Assembly: GCA_020636435.1 (NCBI GenBank)
Contig: JACJXX010000002.1
Location: 1,860,001-1,924,000 of the forward strand
DNA length: 64,000 nt
Source: Lewinellaceae bacterium
GTDB taxonomy: Bacteria; Bacteroidota; Bacteroidia; Chitinophagales; Saprospiraceae
Direction of reading: 5' to 3'
Both the position numbers and the translations under genes were made by a program. This document shows, in pieces, positions 33,631-44,600 of the stretch. Each line of letters starts with the position of its first letter. The first letter of the stretch is position 1. Below the pieces are notes generated by a model. That model did not search any database. It saw only the letters and a list, made by a program, of their open reading frames with translations, and was not told the DNA's origin.

Positions 33631-34299
33631 TCATACCTCCAGCACCTCATCCCCGGCAATGACAAAAACCTGGTCTCCGGCCTTGGGGCGAACCTTGCCC
33701 ATGCCGGTGAACGCGCCAAAGGCAGGAAGAACACCCTGATGTTCGCCAAAATAGAAACAGGCCAGCCGGGCGCGCTGCCGCCCGTTGCCCTTCAAGTGGA
33801 CGCAGGGATGGATGTGGCCGGCCAGGTTGTAAAAAGGCGCCGGAACCTCCTCCAGTGGGTGGTGGGTAAGCACAAAAGGCGGCAACTCCAGCCCCTCCCG
33901 GTACACTTCCAGGTTGGCCTGTTGATAATGGCCCTCGGGCAGAATATCGTGATTGCCTAAGATGAGTTCAAAGCGCACTGCGCTGAACTGCCCCATGAGC
34001 CGGCAAAATTCCTCCCACTCCTGATTGTAATCGCTGTGAAACAGGTCGCCCAGAAAGAGTACCCGCTGCGGCTGGAAATCCAACAGCAGGCTGATCAGGC
34101 GGTCCCAGTTGGCCTGGCTGACGTCGGAGGGCACCGGCAGCCCCTCGCGGCGAAAGTGCGCCGCTTTCCCCAGGTGCAGGTCTGCAAGCAGCAATGCCTC
34201 CTCCGCTTCCCAATAGATGGCTTTGAAGGGGTGAAGCAGCAGGGCTTCCCCGGCAACTATCGCCCTTATTGCCCCCCTATGCTCTATTTCTGTTTTCAT
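33631..34299 (-). CDS. pdeM: Ligase-associated DNA damage response endonuclease PdeM
   Basis: A 222-residue calcineurin-like phosphoesterase. The metal-binding motifs appear in order: LLADLHLGKAAHFRREG, then FLGDLFHSDYN, ELILGNHD, LTHHPLEE and LAGHIHPCVHLKG. The distinctive LHLGKAAHFRREGLPVP region matches the PdeM family found with LigD/Lhr-type repair genes. None of those partners lie in this window, so the gene is apparently solitary. Confidence 0.88.
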   Translation of the reverse strand: MKTEIEHRGAIRAIVAGEALLLHPFKAIYWEAEEALLLADLHLGKAAHFRREGLPVPSDVSQANWDRLISLLLDFQPQRVLFLGDLFHSDYNQEWEEFCRLMGQFSAVRFELILGNHDILPEGHYQQANLEVYREGLELPPFVLTHHPLEEVPAPFYNLAGHIHPCVHLKGNGRQRARLACFYFGEHQGVLPAFGAFTGMGKVRPKAGDQVFVIAGDEVLEV

Positions 34300-34310
34300 G
34301 AAACGCCAAT

Positions 34311-34345
34311 CATTCCTTCATTCCTTCATTCCCTCATTCCCTCAG
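34311..34345. repeat. CATTCCCT-type short tandem repeat
   Basis: Imperfect CATTCCTT/CATTCCCT units just upstream of the pdeM start codon, complementary to the run at 32403-32448. Confidence 0.7.
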
Positions 34346-34358
34346 TCACTACACCTCA

Positions 34359-34946
34359 CTACGGCTTATTCGGCATAAAACCGACCGCCTCGCCCACGCA
34401 TTGCGCCGCCAGCTTCAGGGCTTTCTGTTGTGCTTTAGAAAGGGGGATGGTCCGCTTTTTGCCGTCGTACCGGATGCGGAGCATGATCACCTCCGAAAAC
34501 GTCATGCGGTAGAAGACATCGAGGGGCACAATGCAGGTATGCTGGTACATCCGCATGTTGGTGTCGGTATTGAAGGTGCCCCGGTCCGGAAAATTCTGCA
34601 GGGCAATAACGGTGGAGTCGGCAAAGGCGAGCAGGACATTTTTTCCGGATTCGATGGGCTGATATTCGTATTCCGGGGCTACTATGGTGAGAAAAAAGGA
34701 ATTGATGCTGTCCTGGTCGCTCTCAGAATGGCTGAACACCACTTTGGCTTCATCGATGATCTTGGGCCCCTTCGCCGTTTCGAAGCGGCTGGGAATAAGG
34801 TTGCCGATGGAGAGAGGGCTGGACATCACCAGCCGGGTGCTGTCGAAAGGGTCGATCTCATCGGCGGCAAACCGGCATTGGGCCGGCAACAGCGCTGGCA
34901 ATGACAGTAAAAGCAAAAGCAGGGGTGGCAGTAATTTTCGCATCAT
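34359..34946 (-). CDS. Secreted hypothetical protein
   Basis: A 195-residue protein with a strong signal peptide (MMRKLLPPLLLLLLSLPALL). The mature protein appears beta-rich (FDSTRLVMSSPLSIGNLIPS, then FNTDTNMRMYQHTCIVPLDV) and ends with a basic helix containing SKAQQKALKLAAQC. No family is recognised. The two adjacent ATG codons make the exact start ambiguous by one residue. It is on the same strand as pdeM but separated by a repeat, so co-transcription is uncertain. Confidence 0.7.
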   Translation of the reverse strand: MMRKLLPPLLLLLLSLPALLPAQCRFAADEIDPFDSTRLVMSSPLSIGNLIPSRFETAKGPKIIDEAKVVFSHSESDQDSINSFFLTIVAPEYEYQPIESGKNVLLAFADSTVIALQNFPDRGTFNTDTNMRMYQHTCIVPLDVFYRMTFSEVIMLRIRYDGKKRTIPLSKAQQKALKLAAQCVGEAVGFMPNKP

Positions 34947-35047
34947 AGTAGTATTTGAAAAGATTGAACCGCAAAGATAAAAAAATGGGTGTTGGGGCTG
35001 CCCCTACTATACGTTCAGAATCCTCATGAAATTATTCTTTTCAGCTA

Positions 35048-35091
35048 CAAAAAACAGGCAAGGGCATGGCTCCCGTGCGGAACCATGCCCT
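35048..35091 (-). terminator. Rho-independent terminator of the lipoprotein gene
   Basis: On the minus strand, AGGGCATGG and CCATGCCCT form a 9-bp stem with a 13-base loop, followed by TGCCTGTTTTTTG. It lies 75 bases beyond the stop of the gene at 35166-36128. Confidence 0.75.
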
Positions 35092-35165
35092 TTATACCTT
35101 GTCGGATCACAACTGATTGCCAACAAAAAGCCAATCAGCCATTCTCCATTGCGCATAATTTGTTT

Positions 35166-36128
35166 TTAATACTTGATCGACAGGACGTAGTTGTCGCCGT
35201 TGGAACCTCCTACACGATTTACTTCATCAACCTGAAACATATAGTAAACATCTCCTTTCTTGACAACAAAAAGGTCGCCCACCGCTACGGGATCGCTCAC
35301 ATCGGTAACAGCGGTCTGAACACAAGTGGCGCTGGTGCTGAATCCGTCCGTCAGCGCAATCCCTGTACCGTAAGCAGAAACGATCTCTTCCTTCGTTTTT
35401 ACATTCTCGAAAGAAAAGCCTTCGGGCTGTGCTGCAACGTCAACTGCCTTCATATCGGTTCCGTTTACAGAACCGATCTGGCCGCGCCAGTTTTCACCTG
35501 TAGCCGGATCGATGTTGCAGTCGATGCCCAGGTCGCGGATTTCGGCAGCCGTATTGGCAGAACCGGTGCCTGCGCCATTATCCAGGTCAAGGCCGCCGGT
35601 GCCGGCCGGGCCAGCCTGGTTGAAGAGCACGCCACTCAGTTCCATATCCAGCGCCGTGCCGGGAGGAGCAACAATGGTAATATCAAAAGAAGCAGAAGCT
35701 TTCTCCTGAACTTTGTCCGTCACTTCAAAGGTATAAGTAACCGTTTCGCCTTCCAACTGGCCAAAAGGAACCATTTCGTAGACGTAAGTAGCGCCGTTTT
35801 CCCGGCTGGCAGCAATGAGCAGCGGGTTCTGCTGCGAAATGTCTTCCGTGCCTGCTGTGATCTTGGTAACGTAATCAGCAATGTTGGCAGCGGGAACTGC
35901 GGCGCCTCCAACCAGAAGCCTCAGGGAGTTCAGCGGATTGTCGCCAGGAGCAACCGTAACCGAAACGGTAAAGGGCTCTCCTTCCAAAAGTTCCAGGTCA
36001 CCGCCGCTGAGGGAGATTTCAGGGCCGAGCGGATTGTCAACAATGGGAGTATCTTCATTACAGCCCGTTGCAATTAAGAGAGCAAGTACGAAAGCTAAGC
36101 CTGAGAATTTCAGAAAAAACTTTGTCAT
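35166..36128 (-). CDS. Secreted lipoprotein, hypothetical
   Basis: A 320-residue protein with a lipoprotein signal (FSGLAFVLALLIATGCNEDT, lipobox ATGC). Two Ig-like beta segments follow (PGPEI is absent, but LLEGEPFTVSVTVAPGDNPL and EGETVTYTFEVTDKVQEKA look like Ig/cadherin strands). The C-terminal domain shows GDLFVVKKGDVYYMFQVDEV. It is rich in Asp, Gly and Val. It probably sits on the outer membrane or cell surface. No enzymatic motif or named family is recognised. It stands alone, with its own terminator. Confidence 0.75.
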   Translation of the reverse strand: MTKFFLKFSGLAFVLALLIATGCNEDTPIVDNPLGPEISLSGGDLELLEGEPFTVSVTVAPGDNPLNSLRLLVGGAAVPAANIADYVTKITAGTEDISQQNPLLIAASRENGATYVYEMVPFGQLEGETVTYTFEVTDKVQEKASASFDITIVAPPGTALDMELSGVLFNQAGPAGTGGLDLDNGAGTGSANTAAEIRDLGIDCNIDPATGENWRGQIGSVNGTDMKAVDVAAQPEGFSFENVKTKEEIVSAYGTGIALTDGFSTSATCVQTAVTDVSDPVAVGDLFVVKKGDVYYMFQVDEVNRVGGSNGDNYVLSIKY

Positions 36129-36504
36129 AAGGAATTGAATTTTGTTAAGTAAATTGTTATGTGGTTTTTTGCTTTTTACCTTTTGCCAATATTGCTAAAG
36201 CAAGCTATCGGTTGAGCAAGCATATTTTCACAACGCTGTTTTAGACGCGGGTTGTTGCCTTAGGTAACGGCGCCGGAGCCTAAAACGCGGTCAGAAGAGT
36301 AACATTTTTTAAAGGAAATTATTTCACTGCGCAAAAAGAGATAATGAGATAGGTAGTCAATGAATGTTCTGTTTGTCCGCTTTTTCAGTATCTTTTCAGG
36401 TATCTAACCCGGATTTCCGCTTCCATGTTCGATAAAAACCGGGTTGTTTACAGTTGGCGCAAAGCTAAGCATTTTCTTCGTTTGGAATAGGTTTCAGCCG
36501 TTGT

Positions 36505-36537
36505 AAAAAAAATAGCCCCATCGAAAAGACAGGGCTA
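36505..36537 (-). terminator. Rho-independent terminator, minus strand
   Basis: On the minus strand, TAGCCC and GGGCTA form a stem around a loop of about 13 bases, followed by eight T. It is about 380 bases beyond the amidase stop codon and 377 upstream of the lipoprotein start, so it can close the amidase transcript. Confidence 0.65.
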
Positions 36538-36862
36538 CCATAAAAATATAAAGCTATGAAAACTAAAACTTTAATCTGATTTACAGAGCCCTTTCTCTCG
36601 ATGCTGATTGCTTAACGCCGGCACGTGGACAAAAATTTTAACGCTTCGGCGGAAATATGCTCACCCGGGGCTCAGCCTCCCTAAATATCTGTATTTTTTG
36701 ACAATTCTTCAATCAAAAAAAGGTGCTCTCCGCTTTGTTTCAGGCGGATAACAGCAGGGCAAAACCGGCGAAAACAATCCAGTGAAACTTTTTCATGAGC
36801 ATGCTTTTAGAAACTACTATTCTCTTCCGATACAAGATACGGGAAAAAGGTGATTTAAAGGA

Positions 36863-36900
36863 GCAGAATTTCCAGAGATTTGGAAATCTGGAAATTCTGC
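36863..36900. terminator. Hairpin directly after the amidase gene
   Basis: GCAGAATTTCCAGA and TCTGGAAATTCTGC are perfect 14-base arms with a 10-base loop. It lies 13 bases after the stop codon of the amidase gene. On the minus strand it is followed by CTCCTTTAAATC, so there is no real U-run; it may stabilise the 3' end. Confidence 0.5.
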
Positions 36901-36913
36901 AACATTCATTGAT

Positions 36914-38479
36914 TTATTCGCGAACTACCTTATAAGCCGCCCGGTTGGCCTTGTTCTCCAATTGCAGCAGGTACAAGCCTTGGGGCAAGTCCTTCATCGG
37001 AACATCCAGCGCCCACTGCCCTCCCTGCATTTCGGCGCTCCACGTTTCGCGCCCGGTGGCGTCGAGCAAACGAAGGTAGACTGCGCCGCTCAACTCGCTG
37101 TCCACAGCAACCGTCAACTGGCTGCGGGCAGGGTTGGGAAACAGGCGTACAGCCCCGGCGCCCAGCGGGCCATCCAGGCCAACGACCTGTGTAAATATGA
37201 ATGCCTTATTGCTGTAAACGGAGGTATCCTGATCATTGGCCGAGCGGATACGGTAGTAGTAGCCCGTCTGTGGTTCCAGCCCGGTATCGTTGTAAGAAGT
37301 GACGTTCTCGCCAACCGAAGCAATTTCCTCATACCCATTGTTGAAAGTCAGGGAACGTTCGATGAGAAAAGCGGTTTCGTTGTCCGTTACGTCGTTCCAT
37401 TCCAGCAGGGCCTCCGTTTCGCCCAGGGCGGTGGCCGCGAGCTGTTGCGGAGCGCCGATAGCCGCGCAGGAAGAGGCGATGTAGGCTACTACCGCGTTCC
37501 GGACATCAGACAGCATAGGGTAGAAAGCATTCCCGGGGCACTCCGTAGGGCACCCGTCCCGGTGGCCGGAAATATTGTCGAGGGTAAGGCCGGAAGAAGG
37601 GTGAAAAGCCTTGCCCAGGGGGTCAATATCCGCGTCACAGGCCTTCCAGGCCAACAGTTCTCTCAGGGCGTCCAGCGCCTCCTGGGAGGGCGTGATGGTT
37701 GTGTAGTCTCCCATCATGCAAACTCCCATGGTATTTCCGTTGGTGCCGCAGAAATGAGCCCCCAGAATGCCGTCGCCACGCCCTTCGTAAACGGTGCCGG
37801 TGGGCGCCACCAACCAGTTGTAGCCGATATCCGACCATCCTCTGGTAATGACGTGGAAATCCCAGATGGAACGCACTACCGCCGCCCAGTCCGTAGCGGT
37901 ATTGGTGCCGGCGGAATGGTGGACGATCAGGTGCGTGACGTTGGTAAAATCCGGAGAAGGGTTGGGCGGGCAGGTGCCGTCCGGGCACCAGTCACCCCGG
38001 CCCTCGTAGGCCGGTTGCGAACATGGGCAGTATTCGGGGCCGCGAAAGGCCAACGGTTCGTTATTGCCTTTTGCTTCCTTTTTGGTAATACCGGGGTCGT
38101 AGAAGTGGGCCTGCATTTGTTCTATCGGCCCATTTGCCCTGAACTGGACATATCGGCTTTCAGCATCGGCAAAGTAGAGTTCACTGACGTAGCGTTCCGG
38201 GCTCTGTTCCCCGTGAGGGTCCAGATGCAGGCTTATCCATTCGCCCCATCGCTGGCCGTCGACAGAAAAACGGACGTCCATACTTTGGGCCTCCCCTTTC
38301 CAGGCCAAAGACACCGCGATAAAAGGCTCAGGCTGTTGCAAAGGAATGGCCTGGCTTTCAGACTGCCAGCCCTGTTCCTTCTCCGGCGAGAAATAAAGGT
38401 CGGAACGGCTCGACTGCGCGCTCAATTGAGATATGGCAAAAAACGCAAGGAATAATAAGCAGATGGTTCTAATTTGCAT
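36914..38479 (-). CDS. N-acetylmuramoyl-L-alanine amidase (PGRP type), FN3 and T9SS sorting domain
   Basis: A 521-residue secreted enzyme. The signal peptide is MQIRTICLLFLAFFAISQLS, then an N-terminal beta domain (~30-150). The amidase_2/PGRP domain (~165-350) carries zinc ligands in THLIVHHSAG, a GYNWLVAPTGTVYEGRGDG strand and the final ligand region ISGHRDGCPTECPG. A fibronectin-III-like module follows (~355-440), and a type IX secretion sorting tail (VRLFPNPARSQLTVAV ... LPQGLYLLQLENKANRAAYK). It should cut peptidoglycan stem peptides outside the cell, for defence or predation. I used the ATG at 38479. Confidence 0.92.
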   Translation of the reverse strand: MQIRTICLLFLAFFAISQLSAQSSRSDLYFSPEKEQGWQSESQAIPLQQPEPFIAVSLAWKGEAQSMDVRFSVDGQRWGEWISLHLDPHGEQSPERYVSELYFADAESRYVQFRANGPIEQMQAHFYDPGITKKEAKGNNEPLAFRGPEYCPCSQPAYEGRGDWCPDGTCPPNPSPDFTNVTHLIVHHSAGTNTATDWAAVVRSIWDFHVITRGWSDIGYNWLVAPTGTVYEGRGDGILGAHFCGTNGNTMGVCMMGDYTTITPSQEALDALRELLAWKACDADIDPLGKAFHPSSGLTLDNISGHRDGCPTECPGNAFYPMLSDVRNAVVAYIASSCAAIGAPQQLAATALGETEALLEWNDVTDNETAFLIERSLTFNNGYEEIASVGENVTSYNDTGLEPQTGYYYRIRSANDQDTSVYSNKAFIFTQVVGLDGPLGAGAVRLFPNPARSQLTVAVDSELSGAVYLRLLDATGRETWSAEMQGGQWALDVPMKDLPQGLYLLQLENKANRAAYKVVRE

Positions 38480-38585
38480 ATTCGGATTTTTAAGCACGCA
38501 AGTTATTAATTTTTTTACTGGAGGCTGCGCCTATATGACGGCGCTTTTTGTCTGTTCAGGACATAGGCCTGTTAATAAAAAAGGC

Positions 38586-38650
38586 GGAAGGCAACCCAAG
38601 ATTGCCTTCCACCTGTAAAGAAGGCAAAGCCCTAAATCAGGCTTCGCCTT
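38586..38650 (-). terminator. Double hairpin terminator of the giant repeat gene
   Basis: Two hairpins lie in tandem: 38621-38650 (AAGGC-AAGCC with GGCTT-GCCTT) and 38586-38610 (GGAAGGCAA with TTGCCTTCC, 9 bp). On the minus strand the second is followed by GCCTTTTTTATT. They start 28 bases beyond the stop codon of the giant gene. Confidence 0.75.
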
Positions 38651-38677
38651 CCATAAAAACAAATTATGTGCACCTTT

Positions 38678-41600
38678 CTACTCCAGGTAGATCATCTGCC
38701 TGGTGTCGATGTAGTCAGCTGTGCGCAGGCTGTAGAAGTACATTCCGTATCCACGGAGTTCTTCTGCCTTCACTTCTATCTCGTGATGGCCTGCGTCGTA
38801 AAGTCCGCTGTAAAGTTTAACCGCTTTTCCGGTAATATCCGTCACCACGATATCCGCCCGCCCGGCCTCTGGCAGCCAGAAGCGGATGGTAGTGCCTTTG
38901 AGGAACGGATTGGGCTGGTTCTGGTAAAGCACAGGCGTCTCCCGGTTGATCATTCCCGGATCAAACGTGCCTCTGCCTAACGGCTCGCCGGGACCGCAGG
39001 AGTTCGCCTTGTTCTGCAGGGTAACCGCCGTCTCGCACGGGCTGTAGTTCCGGCCGCCGATCGAACCATCTGGCTGTACTGCGTAAGGATTATAGGCATT
39101 ATCCCAGGCGTAAACCTCTACCGGCAACTGGTCCGGGTCATCGCAGGTCACGTAGATGCTGTCCTGCAGGATGTTGGGACCCTCTCCTATCCGGTTGATC
39201 GAGTATCGGATCGGCTGGCTGCAATCATCCATGACACTGGTTTCCAGCAGGTAGTCGACGTATACCAGCATGGCTGCTGTATCATCGTCGCCGTCGCCGT
39301 CAATATCGGTGCCCGGAGGCAGCGGCATCAACTCTACGATCAACCCGTCGAAACAACTTGGCGACTCCACGAAGCAGTCTACGATCTGGAACGGCAGGCT
39401 GTCGATGCTGCTGTTGCCGCAGCCATCGGTTACCTGCAACTGCAGTGCATGGGTACCCACGGGGAACGTGCCCTTGATCGCAAAGAGCGGATAGGAGCCG
39501 ATGATCTCTACGTCTTCAGTAATGTCTCCATCCAGAAGCCCGTCCGCCCCGGCATCGAGGAACACCGTGAAGGATAAGCTATCCGCCGTGCAGTGTTCTT
39601 CTACCGTGAATGGATAGGTGAGTTCTGCCTCACAATCGTTATCCATGGCGCAGACCGGAGCCGGCACATTGAAGGTCACGACCGGCGCTACTGTGTCGTA
39701 GACGTACAGAATCTGGGTATACTGCCAGGCACCTACTGAGTTGGCGAGCCTCCAGTATCCTTCCGGATTCGTTGTGCCGTCGCAGATCGTATCCTTCGCG
39801 CCCGCCAGCGGCCAGAGGTTGTAGGCCGAGCTGTCGGCGTCGACAAAGGTGGAGTCGAGGCGGTACAGTACCCAAACGTCTTCTTCGCCGGCCAGGCCGT
39901 TGCAGTTCTCATCCCGGTTGATGACGACCGGATCGGCAATTCCATTCCACTCACACCAGTTGGTGACAGTGTAGGTTCGGAAGACCCTCCGGCACTCTCC
40001 GTTGGAGGAGGCCGCCAGGCTGTCGGCGTAGCTCACCGTGATCGAATCGCAACCGTTGTGAATCACCTGTACCGTATCCGGGTTGGCTTCGTAGCAGGAC
40101 AGGCTGACGTCCTGCGGGAAGCGGATGTCGTAGCCGCCCAGGCTGCCCACGTAGATCTGCTGGTAGAAGGTATCGATCGAGAGGTTGCCCACCCGGTCGA
40201 TCGCCTGGAAGCGGCGCAGGATCGTTCCGTTGCCACAACCCGACCATTCTACTACCGGGGCGTACTCGATGGCGTCAGCAGCACAGTTGTCAAAGACTTC
40301 CGGTTCGCCGAAGATCGCCTGCAATTGGGCAATATCGTACGGGTCGAAGTCGGCCGGCAGGGAGTCGCAACTCACTTCCGCGTCCTCCAGCCCGTAGCAG
40401 TACGGCAACGTTTTGTCTTCCACCAGTACATTCAGCCAACAAGTATTCACATTGCCGTGGATGTCGACCACCCGCAGTTCCACCGTTACGTACGTACCGG
40501 CATCGCAGCAGGTGAACTCGACGTACGGCCCCCAGTTGGAGTAGTACGGCTGCAGGATCGTGTCGCAGGTCAATGGATCGCGGCGGTAGATGCGGCGCAC
40601 CAGAATGCTGTCGATGCCGCAGTTGTCGTAGCTGCCCTCGTCGATCTGGTAAGCGTAGATGCGGGCCAGGCCAAATCCGCCAACGGAAATGTTCAACCCG
40701 CTCTTGCATATCGCCACCGGCTCCGACAGGTCGGAAACGCGGAAGATGCATTCCTGAACCACGGTGTTGCCGCAGTCGTCGGTTACTGTATAGCGGAACA
40801 CGTAGTCGCCGATCGCTATTCCCGTAATCAGGCGCGGATCGCCCGGCAGGATGGTTTGGATGACGACGGCTGTGCCGTTCACGTACTGTACGACCTCCGT
40901 TATCACCTCGTAGTTTCCACCCGCACAGGAAGTCGTGACGTCCGGCAGCGGCACGTCGATCGTCGCGCTACAGTCGAATGGATCCGTCAGGAAGAGCATA
41001 ATATTCTCATCCAGGATCGGGCAGTAGTGGGTCGACAGCGGGCAGTCGACGATCAGGCCGCCGGAACAGGTGGCCGGCGCCGGGACATTTAGCGAAGCAC
41101 TCACAGCGCAGGCTGGGGAATCGGCGTCGCGGATGTTTTCAACCGTCACATCGCCATCGGCTATGTTGTACGGCCCTACCGCAACCGGCGTGCCGTAAGT
41201 CCCTGTGATCGTCACTCCGCCGATCTCCGCTTCCCACTGGCCGGTAAGCGTACCGTTTGTCACCAGCAGGCTGAAGGTATAAGTATCATCAGACGGATCG
41301 AGTGGCGTGCCGTTCGGGTCGCAAAGGACGCTGTTGAAGCTCGCTGTGATCTGGCATCCGGCGGAGCAGGCATCCGGGGCTGTCACTACCAGGCTTGTGC
41401 TTGTGGTGCAGCCTGGGAAGTTGGCGTCGCGGATGTTTTCAACCGTCACATTGCCATCGGCTATGCTGTACGGCCCTGCCGTAACCGGCGTGCCGTAGCT
41501 GCCCGTGATCGTCACGCCACCAATCTCCGCCTCCCACTGGCCGGCAAGCGTACCGTTCGTCACCAGCAGGCTGAAGGTGTAGGTGTCGTCGGACGGGTCA

Positions 41601-44600
41601 GACAAAGTGCCGTTCGGGTCGCAAAGCACATCGTCGAAGCTCGCAGCGATCTGGCAGTCTCCGGAGCAGGTGTTCGGGGCCGGCACTGTCAGGTCCGTAC
41701 CTAAAGTACAGGACGGGGAGTTGGCGTCACGGATGTTTTCAACCGTCACATCGCCATCGGCTATGCTGTACGGCCCTGCCGTAACCGGCGTGCCGTAGCT
41801 GCCCGTGATCGTCACGCCACCAATTTCCGCCTCCCACTGGCCGGCAAAGCTGCCGTTGGTTACCAGCAGGCTGAAGGTGTAGGTGTCGTCGGACGGATCC
41901 AGCGGCGTGCCGTTCGGGTCGCAAAGTACATCGTCGAAGCTCGCAGTTATCTCACAGTCTGCAGAGCAGGCATCCGGGGCCGGTATTACCAGGCTCGAAG
42001 CTACAGCGCAGCCTGGGAAGTCGGCGTCGCGGATGTTCTCTACCGTCACATCCCCGTCGGCTATGCTGTACGGCCCAACCGTAACCGGCGTGCCATAGCT
42101 GCCCGTGATCGTCCCGCTACCAATCTCCGCCTCCCACTGGCCGGCAAAGCTGCCGTTGGTTACCAGCAGGCTGAAGGTGTAGGTGTCGTCGGACGAATCC
42201 AGCGGCGTGCCGTTGTCATCGCAGAGTACATCGTCGAAGGTGGCGGCAATCTGGCAGTCTGCAGAACAAACCGGCGGAGCGGGCACCGTTACATCAATGA
42301 AGCAATTGGCATTGGAGGCATCCACGAACCGGATCACTGCATCGCCCTCACTAATGGGGAAGGCAGCGTCGATCTGCTTTGGAACACCGTAGTTGCCAAA
42401 GTTGAGCAGCATGCCGTCGCTGTCGTAAGCCAGCCAGTTCGAGCCAACGTTATCTCCGTTTACAGTTGCTGTGAAGGTGAAGAAGTCGTCAGACGGATCC
42501 AGCGGCGTATTGTTGTCGAAGCATTCGACGTCTGAGTAATCAGCCGTTATGCCACAAGGCGTCGTCGAACAAGGTAACGGAGCCGCTAAGAATACCGCCA
42601 GCACACAATTGTCATTGGCATCCGGATATACATTGAAGATGACATCGCCGTCGGAGATCAAATATGGCCCGAAGGTGTAGGGTACACCAAACTCGCCCAT
42701 CTCGCCGGAGGTCGCCGTCCAGGTAGTGCCCACGAAGTCCCCATTGATAATGATTACACAGGTAAAGGTATCATCATCCGGATCTGCCGTGCCCTGATCA
42801 TCGCAGGACTCGCTCACGATAGTCGGCGTCAGGTTGCAATCGTTGGAACAGTTCGGGGCCGTCACTTCCAGGTTGTACTGGCAGGCCGGGTCATCGTCGT
42901 CGGTAATGATGAAGTTAAATATCGTGCCGGCGATCGAAGGATACGGGCCGAAGATAACCTCCTGTCCATAATCACCCTGGGTTCCATCATCAGCCGTCCA
43001 ACTGCTGCCTACGCCGGTGTTGGTTACCACTACCCTGAAGGTAAAGGTATCGTCGCTGTTCATGCCTGGCGTGCCGTTGTCGTTACAGATGAGTTCGAGC
43101 ACTTCAGCCGTGATGGCGCACGGTTGGAGATCAGAGCAGGCCGGAGGCGCTGTCACGGTAATGAGCCCGGTCGTACAATTGCTGTCATCGTTGTCTGTGA
43201 CAATGATCGTGACATCCCCATCGATGATGGGCAGGCCGCTGACCTGGGCAGCAGTGCCATAGTTGCCGCTGACCAATGGCTGTCCGTTGATGGTTGCTGT
43301 CCAACCGCTGCCGGCATTGGTGCCGGTCACCATCAGGTTAAAGCTGAAGGTATCGTCATCCGGATCAGTCGGCGTTCCATGGTCATCACAGATGATGCCG
43401 GCAGCGCTGGCTGTGATGAGGCACTCGTCGCTGCACGGCCCGGGCGCAGTTACCGTGACCGGGTTGGCGGTACAGCTCGGGTCGTCCACACATTGGATGT
43501 CCGTGATTACCGCATTCTGCCCGGCGGGGATGCCTCCGATGACGATCGGCTGGCCGATCGCGCCGGAGCGTTGTATGCCATTGACAACCGCTGTCCAGTT
43601 CGTACAGCCTGTATTCTGTCCTGTTACGTTCAGGGTCACTCTATAGACATCATCCGACGGATCGGAGGGCGTGCCATTATCGTCACAATCACTGGCCGTC
43701 GCCGTCGCCGTAAGGATGCATACATCGGAGCACGGCGCCGGAGCAGTTACCGTAATGGCAGAGGCTACGCAGGTAGCGTCCTGGCTGTCTCTGATATCAT
43801 CTATCGTCGCATCTCCGTCGGCAATGAGCAGTCCGCTGACCACAACCGGCGTATTGTAGCTGCCACTAACCGGCTGTCCGTTCACCGTCGCCGTCCAGCC
43901 ACCGCCGGTGTTGACGCCGGTTACGGTAAGCTGGAAGCTGTAGGTATCGTCATCCGGGTTGCTCAAAGTGCCGTTATCATCACAAGTAGCCGTACTGGCC
44001 ATTGCGGCAATATTGCAGGCAAAGGAGCATGGTTCCGGAGCCACTACCGTAAAGTTTTTACGGCATCCTGAATCCGTGATATCGCGGATGCGAATATCGA
44101 CATCTCCACCGCTGATCGGATAGGGGCCCATGGTCACCGGCACGCCGTAGGGGCGTATCGGGCCGAGGCTGCCGTTGTAGTACACCTGCCGCCAACCGTT
44201 GCCGATGTTGGTGCCGGTCACCACCACATTGAAGGTGTAGGTGTCATCGTCCGGATTAGTAGGCGTGCCATTATCCTGACAGTCCGTACCGATCACGTTC
44301 ACTTCCAGTTCACACTGGAAGGAACAAGGTGGCGGAGCGAATGCGGTAACCGAAGCCGAGCAAGATGGATCGTTAATATCCGTAAAGGAGAAGCTTATGA
44401 TGTCGGCGGAAACCGAGTACGGGCCGAAGGCGACGTAGTTGTTGTACGCGCCCTGGGCGCCGGTGCTGGATATCCAGTTGCTTCCGGTATTAACGCCTCC
44501 TACGTAAACGACCACGTAGTAGGTGTCGTCATCAGGGTCGAATGGCGTGCCATTGTCATCACAAGGCGTGCCCACGACTTCGGCGGAAATGAGGCATTGG

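Larger units (their letters stand above)
36129..36913. other. Long intergenic region, no gene seen
   Basis: In these 785 bases I find no convincing coding frame. It holds a minus-strand terminator (36505-36537), a hairpin just after the amidase gene (36863-36900) and AT-rich sequence with homopolymer runs. A tiny frame, ATGAAAACTAAAACTTTAATC then TGA (from about 36556), looks like the remnant or leader of a lost secreted-protein gene, but cannot be supported. Confidence 0.4.
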
